Assembly: GCA_026075535.2 (NCBI GenBank)
Contig: AP026542.1
Coordinates: 7,688,001-7,752,000, forward strand
From: Tricholoma matsutake
Taxonomy: Eukaryota > Basidiomycota > Agaricomycetes > Agaricales > Tricholomataceae
DNA: 64,000 bases
Reading direction: 5' to 3'
The first letter of the stretch is position 1. Each line of letters opens with the position of its first letter. The notes beneath the pieces are model-generated. The model was given only the letters and a program-made list of their open reading frames with translations. It had not been told where the DNA came from and ran no database searches. A program made the translations under genes and the position numbers. This document shows, piece after piece, positions 1 through 9,064 of the stretch.

Positions 1-59
1 ACGGACTGCGTTCGGGCGTCGCATTATAAATTTTTGACCCAAAAAAAAAATAAAAAAAT
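1..59 (+). mobile_element. 3' terminus and poly(A) of a LINE-A copy (copy 0)
   Basis: These bases match the last part of the LINE-A 3' UTR seen complete at 22873-22946: a GC-rich stretch starting GCGGACTGCG, then CATTATAAATTTTTGACCC, then an A-rich tail with single T interruptions. The rest of the element lies left of the window. After the tail the base composition changes to AT-rich non-repeat DNA. Confidence 0.85.
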
Positions 60-1299
60 AGATAACTGAAAAGTTTTATGAGGCAAACAAAATATTCTCA
101 TGGAACAGGCAGCCATGAAGATTTTTCTTGCTACTGAAAGCAGAAAGCTGAGCCATAGCAAAGGAAGCAATGAGGAGGCAATGTGCATCAAACTCTATAA
201 CATGCAACTATTCCACAAGGAGAATACAAAAAAGAGATAGTTGTCGAACCTGCCTATATCAAAAAACCATTAACCCAAGCGATGAGAATTACAAGAACAA
301 TCCAATACAAATGTATGACAAAATATCCACCCTGAGGCACATTGCACAAACTCATGTTAATTGCTAGGTCAAAATAAACTCATGTAACATTATCATGTGG
401 AGTTTCCCTGCAGAAAACTTGTAACAAGCAGATAGTGAATATGATGTACCGATGTACCTGAACGGCACCCATATACTAGAAGCTGCAGAAAATGGGATTG
501 CCAAGCATATTTGGCCAGGTACTGCCATACTGGAACAAGTTTATGTGGCAGACTAGCGAGAATGAATGATATATGGTTGTGGTACATAGGACAAACAACA
601 GCAGGACTCAATATTTCCCCCTGATATCGACAAGTCCAGATACATGGATCAGTACTACAACCAATCTTCTGCACATATGTTCTGCTTCTACAAATATGCT
701 GGCCAATATTGATACCATGCACAGGAGCATGCCTGGAGTTACTTTTAGCCGAGCGTAGCCCAAGACATGCTCAGCTTCGTCTATATCAAGAAGTAAGCAC
801 AATTTTTCAGGATGATCATTGTGATTATGATATCAATAATCGATAGGCTGACGGCGCATCCACAACTGCAACACCACTATTTGTTAAGCACAATGGCTGG
901 AAGCTAACCCAGCAGATAGATGATATTGGGAATCAAGAGGAGCTTGTTCTTCGCCTTCAGGGAATCATTTGCCAGAAGGAGTTGCCTCCTATCAAGAAGC
1001 CATGTAAAATGTGAGTACTCTGACATTATCATTCGTAGCATTGTCATAGCTTCTCACTGTGATTTTGTTACTCCAGTGAGATCAGACAACGAAGATATCT
1101 GTGACAATCAGTCACCCTCACATTGGTAGGGTCTTCAAGCATGAGGGACTCTATATCAGCTATTCATGCAATCCACCACACCTTTTCACAAGCAGTTCCC
1201 GATAACAGCATGGAAAAATAAGAGCCAACCATGTTTGAAGACAGCTATCAAGCTATTGATATGGGCAACTGCTATTTTACAAATTGAAAGGATGTCTAA

Positions 1300-1887
1300 T
1301 CATCCGAAGTGGTAAGATTCAAGGCTTGTGTGGATCCAGACAGCATACTCGAGGCAGTGTCAGAAGGTACAGATGTTGTTCACACATGGGAGAATGAAGT
1401 AGAATACTTTGAGCTAAGCACAGATACCAGGGGTCAGAAAAGGTAAGCTCACAATATATACTATGTCTATAAGGCTAAGTTATATCGGAACCAATGCAGA
1501 TACAATGTTATTCAGCCAATCAAATTTTGTATCGGTGATATCATTGAAGCCCAGGTGTCTTTCGTTATTGTCCCTCTCAAAGGGAAAAAATTCAAAATGA
1601 TCATCGTACTGCATCCACTTACCCTACTTGATAGTACACCACTCAAAGTAAGTTATGGTATTACAAGAAACATATATCAATTGACTATTGTACCACAGGA
1701 TGCAGAGAAGGCAAAATATTATGAACATTTACAAGAGATTCCATGGCCGTTCTCACTAAAGTGCAAAGTTGGATACTATGAAGACAATGAAGAAGAAACC
1801 AGGGTCAGGATGCATAGAATGTTGATTGATAGAATGTTGATTGATAGAATGTCGATTGATAGAATGTCGATTGATAAACATGAGTAG
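1300..1887 (+). pseudogene. 3' part of a decayed intron-containing gene, uncharacterised basidiomycete protein family
   Basis: Three exons join in one frame. Exon one (about 1300-1442) reads about VVHTWENEVEYFE near its end. Intron one is 1443-1499 (57 bp, GTAAGC...GCAG). Exon two is 1500-1647 and carries a GDIIEAQVSFVIVPLKGKKF core. Intron two is 1648-1698 (51 bp, GTAAGT...ACAG, itself open). Exon three runs to TAG at 1885-1887. The core resembles a family of unknown function I recall as common in Agaricomycete genomes and often near transposons; that is from memory, not a search. Stops lie upstream at 1285-1287 and 1294-1296, and no start codon is seen, so this is a relic or fragment. The C-terminus ends in a pentapeptide repeat. 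Transcription is not shown. Confidence 0.5.
1816..1875 (+). repeat. Four tandem 15-bp units inside the gene relic
   Basis: Units at 1816-1830, 1831-1845, 1846-1860 and 1861-1875 have the form AGAATGTYGATTGAT. They encode R-M-L/S-I-D four times, just before the stop codon. Because 15 is a multiple of three the array keeps the frame, so it may be a recent in-frame expansion. Confidence 0.9.
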
Positions 1888-1994
1888 TACAGTTGATGTT
1901 TTTACCTTATGTTAATAGTAGTGGTCAAACATGCCGATTCAAGGGCGATTTAACAATGTTAAACATCACTTGAATTGTTGAAATATTTGAATTG

Positions 1995-2020
1995 TTGAAT
2001 CGCCTCTGGAGGCGGTTCAA
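1995..2020. repeat. Short inverted repeat (12-bp arms)
   Basis: TTGAATCGCCTC at 1995-2006 faces GAGGCGGTTCAA at 2009-2020 with a 2-nt gap and one mismatch. Related GAATTGTTGAA and TTGAATTGTGA words lie on both sides (about 1960-2050), which could mean a small decayed MITE or simply a local palindrome. It lies just downstream of the gene relic. Confidence 0.5.
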
Positions 2021-2625
2021 CTTGAATTGTGATTCACTCTGCGACAATTCAAACTCCTTCTGTTTTCATATGGTAAACTTACATAAGATAATTAGAATCG
2101 ACCCAAAGACCATCTGCGAAAAACTTGGCAGTCAGAGTAGATGGCCGATGCAACGATGATCCGCCGTACCAAATCTTCACACGAATCGCCTTTCAAATCG
2201 TCATCTTTGACCACCACTAATGTTATATCTGTCATAGCACTTTTGTCTCTACTAATATGAATAATCACTCAATAATAGATTGTAATCATCAATACCAATT
2301 TGTAATGTTGTATTGAAGTTAAGTGTACCAGCAATTGAGATAGCCGGTTGTAAAATTTCCTTTTATACTTGAAATCCATGTCTCAGCTAATTTTTCAGTC
2401 CCATGGTTAGTAAAGTCAGTAATTTTTGTAATGGTTGCACAGAACTTACTGACCGTGGGGAAAAAGGAAATGTTTTTCTTATACCACTGAATTTTTCCTT
2501 GATTCCCGGTATGAAGAACGAGTCTTAACGTTGTTAAGGACTTGTAACTCAGGTTTGCTCTCATCCCTTTCATCCCTCACCTGCACTCTATAGTGAGTTT
2601 GTAGTTGCTTCAGATGCACCATTTC

Positions 2626-2909
2626 TTTTTTTTTTTTTGGGTCAAAAATTTTTATAATGCAGCACCCAAGCACTGTCCGCAGCAGAGACATACAAACGAA
2701 GTACACTACACCCAATCCAAGTCCTCCCCCTGCTAATCTTCGCACCAACCACCTAGATAACTGTGACAACTACTAAGAAGGCCCCTTTTATCGAGTAAAC
2801 GGATTTGCCAGTGGTGGCATACCAACAACCCAGACTAGACGCTGTGTCCCTCGAGACTCCATGGGTATGTGTGCAAGATTTAGGGGAGATTGCTGCCCTG
2901 ATGTGAGCC
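2626..2909 (-). mobile_element. 5'-truncated LINE-A 3' end (minus strand)
   Basis: A T-run at 2626-2638 is followed by GGGTCAAAAATTT and the complement of the LINE-A 3' UTR, matching the copies at 28855-29130 and 53995-54260 up to about 2909. Only about 270 nt of the element were inserted or kept. No target duplication can be identified because the right flank is a B fragment. Confidence 0.8.
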
Positions 2910-3085
2910 TTCCACCCACCAAACTATTGGTGGCCATTGTCAGGATGGTGGCAATATGTGGCCTCCCTTTACCTTCCTCCCACTGCGGGGGGGACAATGT
3001 CATTGAGTGCATGCTCAGAGTAGCATTTGCTCGAGGGGGGCCTCAGCCCCTACCTACGGCAGTTCCGGTGAATAACCAGTGGAGA
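2910..3085 (+). mobile_element. Fragment of element B 3' UTR
   Basis: The stretch matches the long-form B 3' UTR at 43760-43920: the ACTGCGGGGGGG run, the GAGTGCATGC word, CTCGAGGGGGGCC and GGTGAATAACCAG occur in the same order and spacing. No ORF and no poly(A) are attached, so both ends are lost. Confidence 0.7.
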
Positions 3086-3380
3086 CGTAGTGAGTCTCCT
3101 GCCTATAGCTATGGCAGGGACAGTGATAGTGATAGGATGACTCTCTATGTACAGGTGATCGGCTCCTGACTATGTGGTCACCTGACTACCTGGAGTAGGT
3201 GCCCAGACACCCTACTCCATCTGCCCACCTCCAAAAAAGGCAACGTCCCCGTCGCCACAGAAAGAAACCAAAAAAAAGCTGAAAACAAAACAATAGGTAT
3301 AGGAATAATATAAACAATGTAACCAGAAAAATTCTATGCATGATATAAAAATATAGCAGTGAAAGACTCAACATGGGATT
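3086..3380. other. Unassigned sequence with a 9-bp hairpin
   Basis: This 295-bp stretch is not recognised as LINE-A, B or gypsy. It holds a perfect inverted repeat, TGGAGTAGG at 3191-3199 and CCTACTCCA at 3211-3219, and then AT-rich DNA up to the LINE-A 5' end. It is probably the left flank of LINE-A copy 1. Confidence 0.5.
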
Positions 3381-3504
3381 GCTTCTTGACTTGTTACTGC
3401 GACATGCACAGCCACCAAAATTTTCATCGACACCGTTTTCACCCTCTGTAGCTCAATCCATCAACGATCCAAACGATCTGGTCTATTCAGCGTCTTACCA
3501 ACGC

Positions 3505-5432
3505 ATGTCAGATATTACGTTCCAAAAAGGGAGGAGATTGGATGTAGCGATGGATAAGGGGAGACCCTCTAGATCTGGTATGCCCAGAACTCCTGGCGAT
3601 GACCCAATTGATTCCCTGCGGCCCTCTGGGGGCCGCAGATCCTCACAGGCAGCTCCCTCTGTGGGTCCTCACCGGACTCAAAGAGGCTCTCCAACCCCCT
3701 CCCCCTATGGGGCGGGAATCGTCACTCTGCAGGCACAACGATTCAGTGTGCCAGCACTATCTTCCAGGGACACTACTGCATCCCCTGCACCTCCTACTAC
3801 CCCTTCCACACCTGCTTCGCAGTGGGCTGACGAAGTGGCTGCTACTTACCCCCCCTCTGTCATTCAAGATACGGAGATGGCAAGCGATGACTGGGCTGGG
3901 CCTCAGACCTTCGCAAAAGACTTGGGGGAATACGCTGACAGAATCCGCACTGTTCTGAACAGAACAGGCTCCAGATGACCAACTGCTGAGGAACGGCAGG
4001 CCATTGCGGAATGGCTGGGCTCGGTGCTGGTAGCAGCTGCCGAGGCTGGCCTAGATCGCGATCCGGGAAGTGTGATGCTCCAAAGAGCACTGGATAGGAT
4101 GGCTGGAGGGAGTAAACGACCTAGGTCGGGTACTGTCACCAATGATCCCAATGACGTCCCAAGGACGGACTACCTGGAGGGATGGGACGGGCAACGCCCC
4201 CCCCCCCTCACAAATCTGCAAGGACTCGAGGCCCGAAAGGGGCTCGACCTCTTCCTAAACCCCCAACAGGGGGTGTCTCTTCATCATGGGGTCGAGGACC
4301 ACCTCCCCCTGTGAACTGGTCGACCAGGCCTTCGGGCAAGGGGACCTTTGCTCAGGTTGCTCGCTTCCCTGGGGGGCGAACACCCAACACCTCCATGGAT
4401 GGTCTTGTGTGGTTAGCCAAGGCCTTCCCTGAACTTCCTACCGATAAGCTGGCTGATATACAGCAGCACATCGGCCCTTCTAAACCGAAGGCTGCAAAGC
4501 CATCACCCACTGTCCATGGACCGTCTAGATGACAGGTCCTGGTCCACGTTCGTCCTCCCCTTGGGGTGGAAACAAACCCTGCTGACTTCCTGGACCATGT
4601 CCGGATCACTCTCGGTCTGCACCACTCAAAACTGGTGGCCCAGTCCGCATCGATGCACACTGGTAACATATCAGTGGCTACAGACGTTGTTGCCTCCGAG
4701 GAGGACCTTCGATGTTTCAAGGAGGCTGCTCACAAGGCATTCCCCTTCGCGTTGCAAGTGGACGCAGCATTACCTACCTCCACATCGTACCTCAAACTGG
4801 TCGACGTGCCTTTCATTGCTAATGACAAGGCCTTAACGCCTGACGTCGTCATTGCACACTTGGGAAAGTCTGGAATATCGGACCTCACAGTGCTACAAGT
4901 CCCCCCACGGGTTATATGTGATTCAAAGATGTCGGATACGTGTACCGTTTATCTCAACATCGCTGATTCAGTCAGTGGTGCACGAGCTAAGGCTCTCATT
5001 GGTTGTGGCGTCCAATTTGGTCGCTACGTCGCTTATGTTAGAGCGGCCAGGGCAAACCCTGGCTTGCCACTTTGCCAACGATGCTGGAAGTGGGGACACC
5101 CCACCCCAGCATGCAGAGCTCCACAGACCAAATGTCCAGTCTGTGCAGGCCCACACCGCAAGGAGCACCATCGTGCCCTAGCGGGGTGTTGTAAGGGTAA
5201 CACTAAGGCAAACCCTCCTGTCCCAGCTACCCCTGAAGGGGCAGCCTGTCCTCACCCAGCTAGGTGTATAAACTGCTGGAAGAACCACACATCCGACGAT
5301 CGTCGATGCAATGTCTGGCGACATCGCTTTGACCATGATTGGATCAAAGCTCGCTATGATGAGGTGAGTGCAAGATGAAACTCTTGTTCCCCTCATGCTT
5401 ACCATCCTGCAGGAAGCGGTGGCCGAACGTAA
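3505..5432 (+). pseudogene. LINE-A copy 1 ORF1 (gag-like, Cys/His knuckles), broken
   Basis: ORF1 products of non-LTR elements bind the element RNA and form the ribonucleoprotein. The start chosen is ATG 3505, homologous to the starts in copies 2, 5 and 7. TGA at 3976-3978 and 4530-4532 replace the CGA Arg codons seen in other copies. A nine-C run near 4198, longer than in the sister copies, shifts the frame. TGA at 5376-5378 ends the last piece early. The C-terminal part keeps CQRCWKWGHPTPAC (CX2CX4HX4C), then CPVCAGPHRKEHH and CINC...H...C, three knuckle-like motifs at roughly residues 515-600. The original stop would be TAA 5430-5432, directly followed by the ORF2 ATG. Confidence 0.85.
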
Positions 5433-6074
5433 ATGAGGGAGAGACTTAGATTGACCCCACAGCTACGCGTATTTAGTCAAAATGTAAATTGAAATTGGGG
5501 TTACATGGACTCTTTACTGGCAGACTTTGTAGATGACTATGATCTGCTTTTCATCCAAGAGCCTCCCTGGAGGCTCATAAGACATGCCCCTTCTGCCCAC
5601 AACAGGGAAGGGGAGGAAGTAATCGGTGCACCTATGAGCCCCAATTGGGGAACCTTAGTGTGCCCCTCGGGAATTGACTCCCCCCCACGCATTGCTGTGT
5701 ATTTTGCGAACAGCATCACTAATCTAAGACCAGGTCTGTTAAGGGCGAAGCCTCAACCACTCGATCTAGTTGATGTCATTCAACGAGGTGCTTCCTCGAT
5801 GAGTCGTTTGGCACTAGTCTTACTTGGAGCATCCGACGTAAGATGGGTAGTGCACTCTAGCAGGGCTTCTGCATAGAGTCATTCAGGTTCACGCACTAAG
5901 GGGCTTCCTTAGTGGTTTCAAGTAAGTTCGCGAGTTGCAAGTTAAGGCTGTTAATTGCCTAGATCTAAACTAAGGACATCCCTACTACAAGTTGCAGTAC
6001 TTATACTATGAGGGAGGTCCTTATCGTCCAATCGGAAAGATAGATGCATATCAAGTAAGAATAGAAACAATAGG

Positions 6075-6357
6075 CCTCATGCCTAGCATGAGGCGTCCAA
6101 TGTCACAGATCCGATGTCACGGATCCGATGTCAAGGATCCGATGTCAAGGACATGCTGTGGTGCAGCATGTCGATCATGAGAGTCCGATGTCACGGACCT
6201 CATGTCAGGGGGCTGTCGTATCACAGCATGTGTGGGAGTGGGTTTGGGTGCATGGAGTCACCATGTGTCAAGGGTGCCTTCCACGGGAAGGGGATCGAAT
6301 GCATGCAGTTGGCATGTGTCGTGTGTGTGTCTGATGTCAAGGACATGCCCTAGGCAT
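6075..6357. promoter_or_regulatory. CATGC palindrome cluster in the LTR U3 region
   Basis: Perfect palindromes lie close together: CCTCATGC-CTA-GCATGAGG (6075-6093), ACATGCTG-TGGTG-CAGCATGT (about 6152-6172) and CATGCC-CTA-GGCATG (about 6343-6357). All share CATGC/GCATG half sites. In the sense direction they lie upstream of the TATA box, that is in U3. The first palindrome occurs twice in the right LTR (15304-15322 and 15379-15397). They could bind a dimeric host regulator; this is inferred from symmetry only. Confidence 0.45.
6096..6151. repeat. Four tandem 14-bp units in the left LTR
   Basis: Units at 6096-6109, 6110-6123, 6124-6137 and 6138-6151 follow TCCRATGTCAMRGA. The right LTR has fewer copies at this place, so the array changed after insertion or was different in the parent RNA. 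Confidence 0.85.
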
Positions 6358-6434
6358 GAATCAAGGGGTGCCTCCTGTCTGGAGGGGATTGTCGGGTGCG
6401 TCGGGTTCTATGAGTTACAAGGAAAATTGTAACA

Positions 6435-6446
6435 TTACCCCCCCGC
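6435..6446 (-). promoter_or_regulatory. Polypurine tract of the gypsy element
   Basis: In the sense direction the purine run GCGGGGGGGTAA ends exactly at the LTR start TGTTACAATT. A polypurine tract in this position primes plus-strand DNA synthesis in LTR retroelements. Position and base content fit; function is inferred. Confidence 0.8.
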
Positions 6447-6467
6447 TATGGTCGAAAGTTCCACACT

Positions 6468-6803
6468 TCAACCTAAATCTTCGTTTCTCCTTCGTGGTCT
6501 GATCAGGCATGGTCTGGTTATGTGGGTAGGTTGGGGTCGAGGGGTACAATGGAGGAATAATTCATGTCTGAACTCGGACCATGATCGGGTTCTTCTGGTT
6601 CGTGCTGCCCTAGGTAGCAGTGTCAAGGAGTCGGTAGTATTGTTGAAAGGGGGGCGTTGCAGGATGGCAAATTCAATGTCTGTAATCAGGGGTTCGGGTT
6701 CTGTTCGGAAGATGGCATAGAGGCAGAATGCGAAGGTTAGGGCTGCCGCTGCAGCCAGGGTCATGCCAACAACAATGGCGAGGATCGTAATCCCTGTGAG
6801 CAT
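6468..6803 (-). CDS. Gypsy ORF4: small single-pass membrane protein candidate
   Basis: This 111-codon ORF starts with ATG (complement of 6801-6803) and stops with TGA. Residues about 4-32 form one hydrophobic stretch (ILAIVVGMTLAAAAALTFAF in its core) that would serve as a signal anchor or membrane segment. The remainder is rich in Arg, Pro and Thr with no motif I recognise. It starts 39 nt after the zinc-knuckle ORF stop and ends 21 nt before the polypurine tract, so the 3' end of the element is almost fully coding. It is uninterrupted although gag-pol has many CGA to TGA stops and this ORF also contains CGA codons. It could be an env-like or accessory protein, or an unselected frame; no homologue is recognised. 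Confidence 0.5.
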   Translation of the reverse strand: MLTGITILAIVVGMTLAAAAALTFAFCLYAIFRTEPEPLITDIEFAILQRPPFNNTTDSLTLLPRAARTRRTRSWSEFRHELFLHCTPRPQPTHITRPCLIRPRRRNEDLG

Positions 6804-6842
6804 GGGTCTGTCTTGTCATACCATCGTCTTGAGCTCTGCCTT

Positions 6843-7521
6843 TTAAATCCTTCCATATGGCTCCCCTGTCATGTTTCCCATCACGTCATCATCAAAATCA
6901 TTGTATCTGGAGTTAAAGAAGAGCTGCTGTCTGTGTTCGGCTTCTCTTTGATTGGTCTCTTGATCTTTCCAAGGTTTCTCCAGGCAGTTCATCCTATAGT
7001 GTCCGGGGCCTTGCTGTTTGCAATACTTGCAAATATATCGTGGGCAAATCAGGCCGAAATGGCCTATCTCTTGGCAGATAAAACATCTGGCATGTCTCAT
7101 GTGTGGGGGGGACCAGGGTGGTTGGGTGGTTTTTGGTTCAGGTTTGGGGGTGGTTAGATCAATTACTTCAGGTGCCCTAGGCATGATCTTTGGGTTCTTC
7201 ATAGAATGGGAGGAGTCTCCAGAGGGAGCTCGTCGTTCATCTCTGTTGCTCTGCTCGCTGAATGGCGAGGGCGAGGTCGGTGGTCGTCTGTGCCAATCAT
7301 GGTGCAATCATCTCCTGGATCGTCTGTTCGATCCCCAGGGCAGCTGCATCGTTCATTGCTTCTTCTAGATTTCGTTCCATCTGCTCGATAGTGCTAGCAT
7401 AGTAGAAGCACATCCTGGCCAGATGGTATCTTGGTGGATCGTGGGCGAGGTGAACGCAAAGGGCATCAGCATTCAATCGGTTTCGTAGGTAGTCTCGGGT
7501 GAATTGTCGTTCGGCAGGCAT
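6843..7521 (-). pseudogene. Gypsy ORF3: double zinc-knuckle protein downstream of integrase (one frameshift)
   Basis: ATG at 7519-7521 lies 46 nt after the integrase stop. The N-terminal 74 codons (MPAERQFTRDYLRNRLNADA...) look helical. TGA at 7297-7299 and a shift of frame near 7230-7250 separate them from the C-terminal part, which is open to 6843. That part has a Pro/Ser/Thr-rich linker, then CFICQEIGHFGLIC (CX2CX4HX4C), then CKYCKQQGPGHYRMNC (CX2CX6HX4C), then an acidic tail. CCHC knuckles bind single-stranded nucleic acid in nucleocapsid proteins. A second nucleocapsid-like protein after integrase is not part of the usual gag-pol plan. The intact length would be about 225 aa. Confidence 0.6.
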
Positions 7522-7567
7522 ATTGGGGAGTGTTGTAGCAGAAAGGAAGGGGGGTCTTGGGTTCTCG

Positions 7568-9064
7568 TTAGAGGTGGTACCTCTTCTTATATGCTGTCAG
7601 GATCTCGGGGGCATGTTTTAAGTTCGATTCGGGTTCCCATGTGTTTTTGGAGGTCGGGTAGTCAACCCATTTCACGAGGTAACAGTGTGTCTTGCCATGC
7701 TTCTTGTGTGCGATGATCGCTTCCACTTCGTATTTGTTTTCTCCTTCCACGAGGTTGGGTGGTGAAGTCAGGAAGTTCCATCCATGAGGGTCATTCTTGT
7801 GGTATCGCGTGAGTAAGGCCGCATGGAATACTGGGTGGATCTTCCATCTTGGTGGCAGTTTCAGTTGGTATGTCGTTCTGGACAGGGCATCTTCAATCAA
7901 GAAGGGCCCTTCTTGTTTTGGCGCCAATTTTCTCGTTGGGTAGCCCATCTTCAGGTTCTTGGAGTCAAGCCATACTTGTTCTCCAACCTTGAACAGTTCG
8001 TATCGCCCTTTTGTTTGGGCAGCCATAGCCTGTCTGGCTAGTTTGTGTGCAGCAAGAGCTTCCCTTCTTGCAGTGAGAAGTTCCTGGATTCTCTGTTTGG
8101 CGGCTGGCACATTCGTCTTTTCATAAGGGGTGGGGATAGCACGTGGTTGATATCCCATCATCAAGTAAAACGGTGAATATTTTACTGCAGAGTGCATCTT
8201 CTGGTTGTGCGCGAATTCTGCCGTTGGGAGATAACGTTCCCAATCTTCGGGTTTGTTCGAACAGAACATGCGGAGGTAAACTTCTAGTTCTTGGTTTACT
8301 CGCTCCGTTTCTCCATCGGTCTGGGGGTGATAAGCAGTGCTCATGGATAGCTTGATCCTGAGCAGTCGTCCGAGTTCTCGGAAGAGTTTGGATGCAAATC
8401 GAGGGTCTCTGTCTGAGATGATCCTCCCAGGGAGTCCAAATCTTGTGTATATATGGCGCAGGTAAAGGTCTGCGGCGCCAAGTGCATCGATCGTCTTTGC
8501 GCAAGGGATAAAAATTACCCCCTTCGTAAGACCATGGTCTACCACGACCATGACTGAGTCAAATCTGTTTATTACAGGCAGATCCATAATGAAATCTGTC
8601 ATTACCAGCTCGAATGGTCTGCTGGCATTGGATGATATCAGTGTCAGTGGTGGGGTCGTCGGGTGTGTGTTGATCTTCATTTGCTGGCATTTTGCACAGC
8701 CTTCAACATACTTCTTTATGAAGTTGGCCATTCCTGGCCACCAGTAGTCTCGTTGGATCAGTTTGATCATCTGCCATTGTCCAGGGTGCCCTGTCATGAT
8801 GCTATCATGGTATTTCTGTATGATTGCTCAGCGGAGGGTTTTGTCCTGTGGCACGTAGCATCTGTCTTTGAAAAAGAGCAGGCCGTCTTTGAATTTCCAG
8901 TCCTCCAATGCAGACTTGATTGGGGGAGTTCCATTGTTCTTCAGGGCTTGTAAAGCATCATTTATGAGGTCATCCTTCATTATCACTGAGACCAGGGCTC
9001 CCTGGAGTTCAGTGTCAATCATTTTCATGAATAACTTGTCTGAGAGGATGGTCTTTGTCCTCAT
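7568..9064 (-). pseudogene. Gypsy integrase with C-terminal chromodomain
   Basis: Integrase joins the cDNA to target DNA; a chromodomain directs it to modified chromatin in chromoviruses. In order: an RNase H-integrase linker (8828-9064); the HHCC zinc module (KYHDSIMTGHPG...CAKCQQ); the catalytic core with D in MTDFIMDLP, D in IISDRDPRF and E in DGETERVNQELE; a GPFLIEDALS region; then a chromodomain (YEVEAIIAHKKHG...YLVKWVDYP...NTWEP) reaching the TAA at 7568-7570. TGA 8828-8830 (from CGA) precedes the HHCC module. The 409 codons from 8797 down are open. An indel near 9050-9065 separates this frame from the RNase H frame. Confidence 0.93.

Larger units (their letters stand above)
60..2625. 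other. AT-rich non-repeat segment between LINE-A insertions
   Basis: This is the only long stretch not made of the LINE-A, B or gypsy repeats. It is AT-richer than the rest and has no long ORF. A decayed gene is visible near its right side (about 1300-1887). Around 890-1005 a short open stretch (reading about KLTQQIDDIGNQEE) followed by a GTGAGT donor-like site may be an earlier exon of the same gene, but I could not join it in frame. I see nothing else supportable in 60-890 or 2021-2625. Confidence 0.5.
5737..6434 (-). repeat. Left LTR of the gypsy element (3' LTR in sense direction)
   Basis: The 698-bp repeat matches 13062-13086 plus 14991-15650. Ends are TG...CA with a 5-bp inverted terminal TGTTA/TAACA. 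Compared with the right LTR it differs mainly in a variable block around 6094-6200, where 14-bp units were gained and a CCTCATGC palindrome was lost. The TATA box and self-primer sequence of the sense strand lie at 5961-6005. Confidence 0.92.

Noticed and set aside
170..1129. Several 60-110 codon frames in the AT-rich segment on both strands
   Set aside because: Composition is random-like, with no domain and no consistent frame. Only 1300-1887 shows joined exons with known-family character.
6096..6151. Short direct repeats considered as a CRISPR-like array
   Set aside because: The units are contiguous without spacers and lie inside an LTR of a eukaryotic retroelement.
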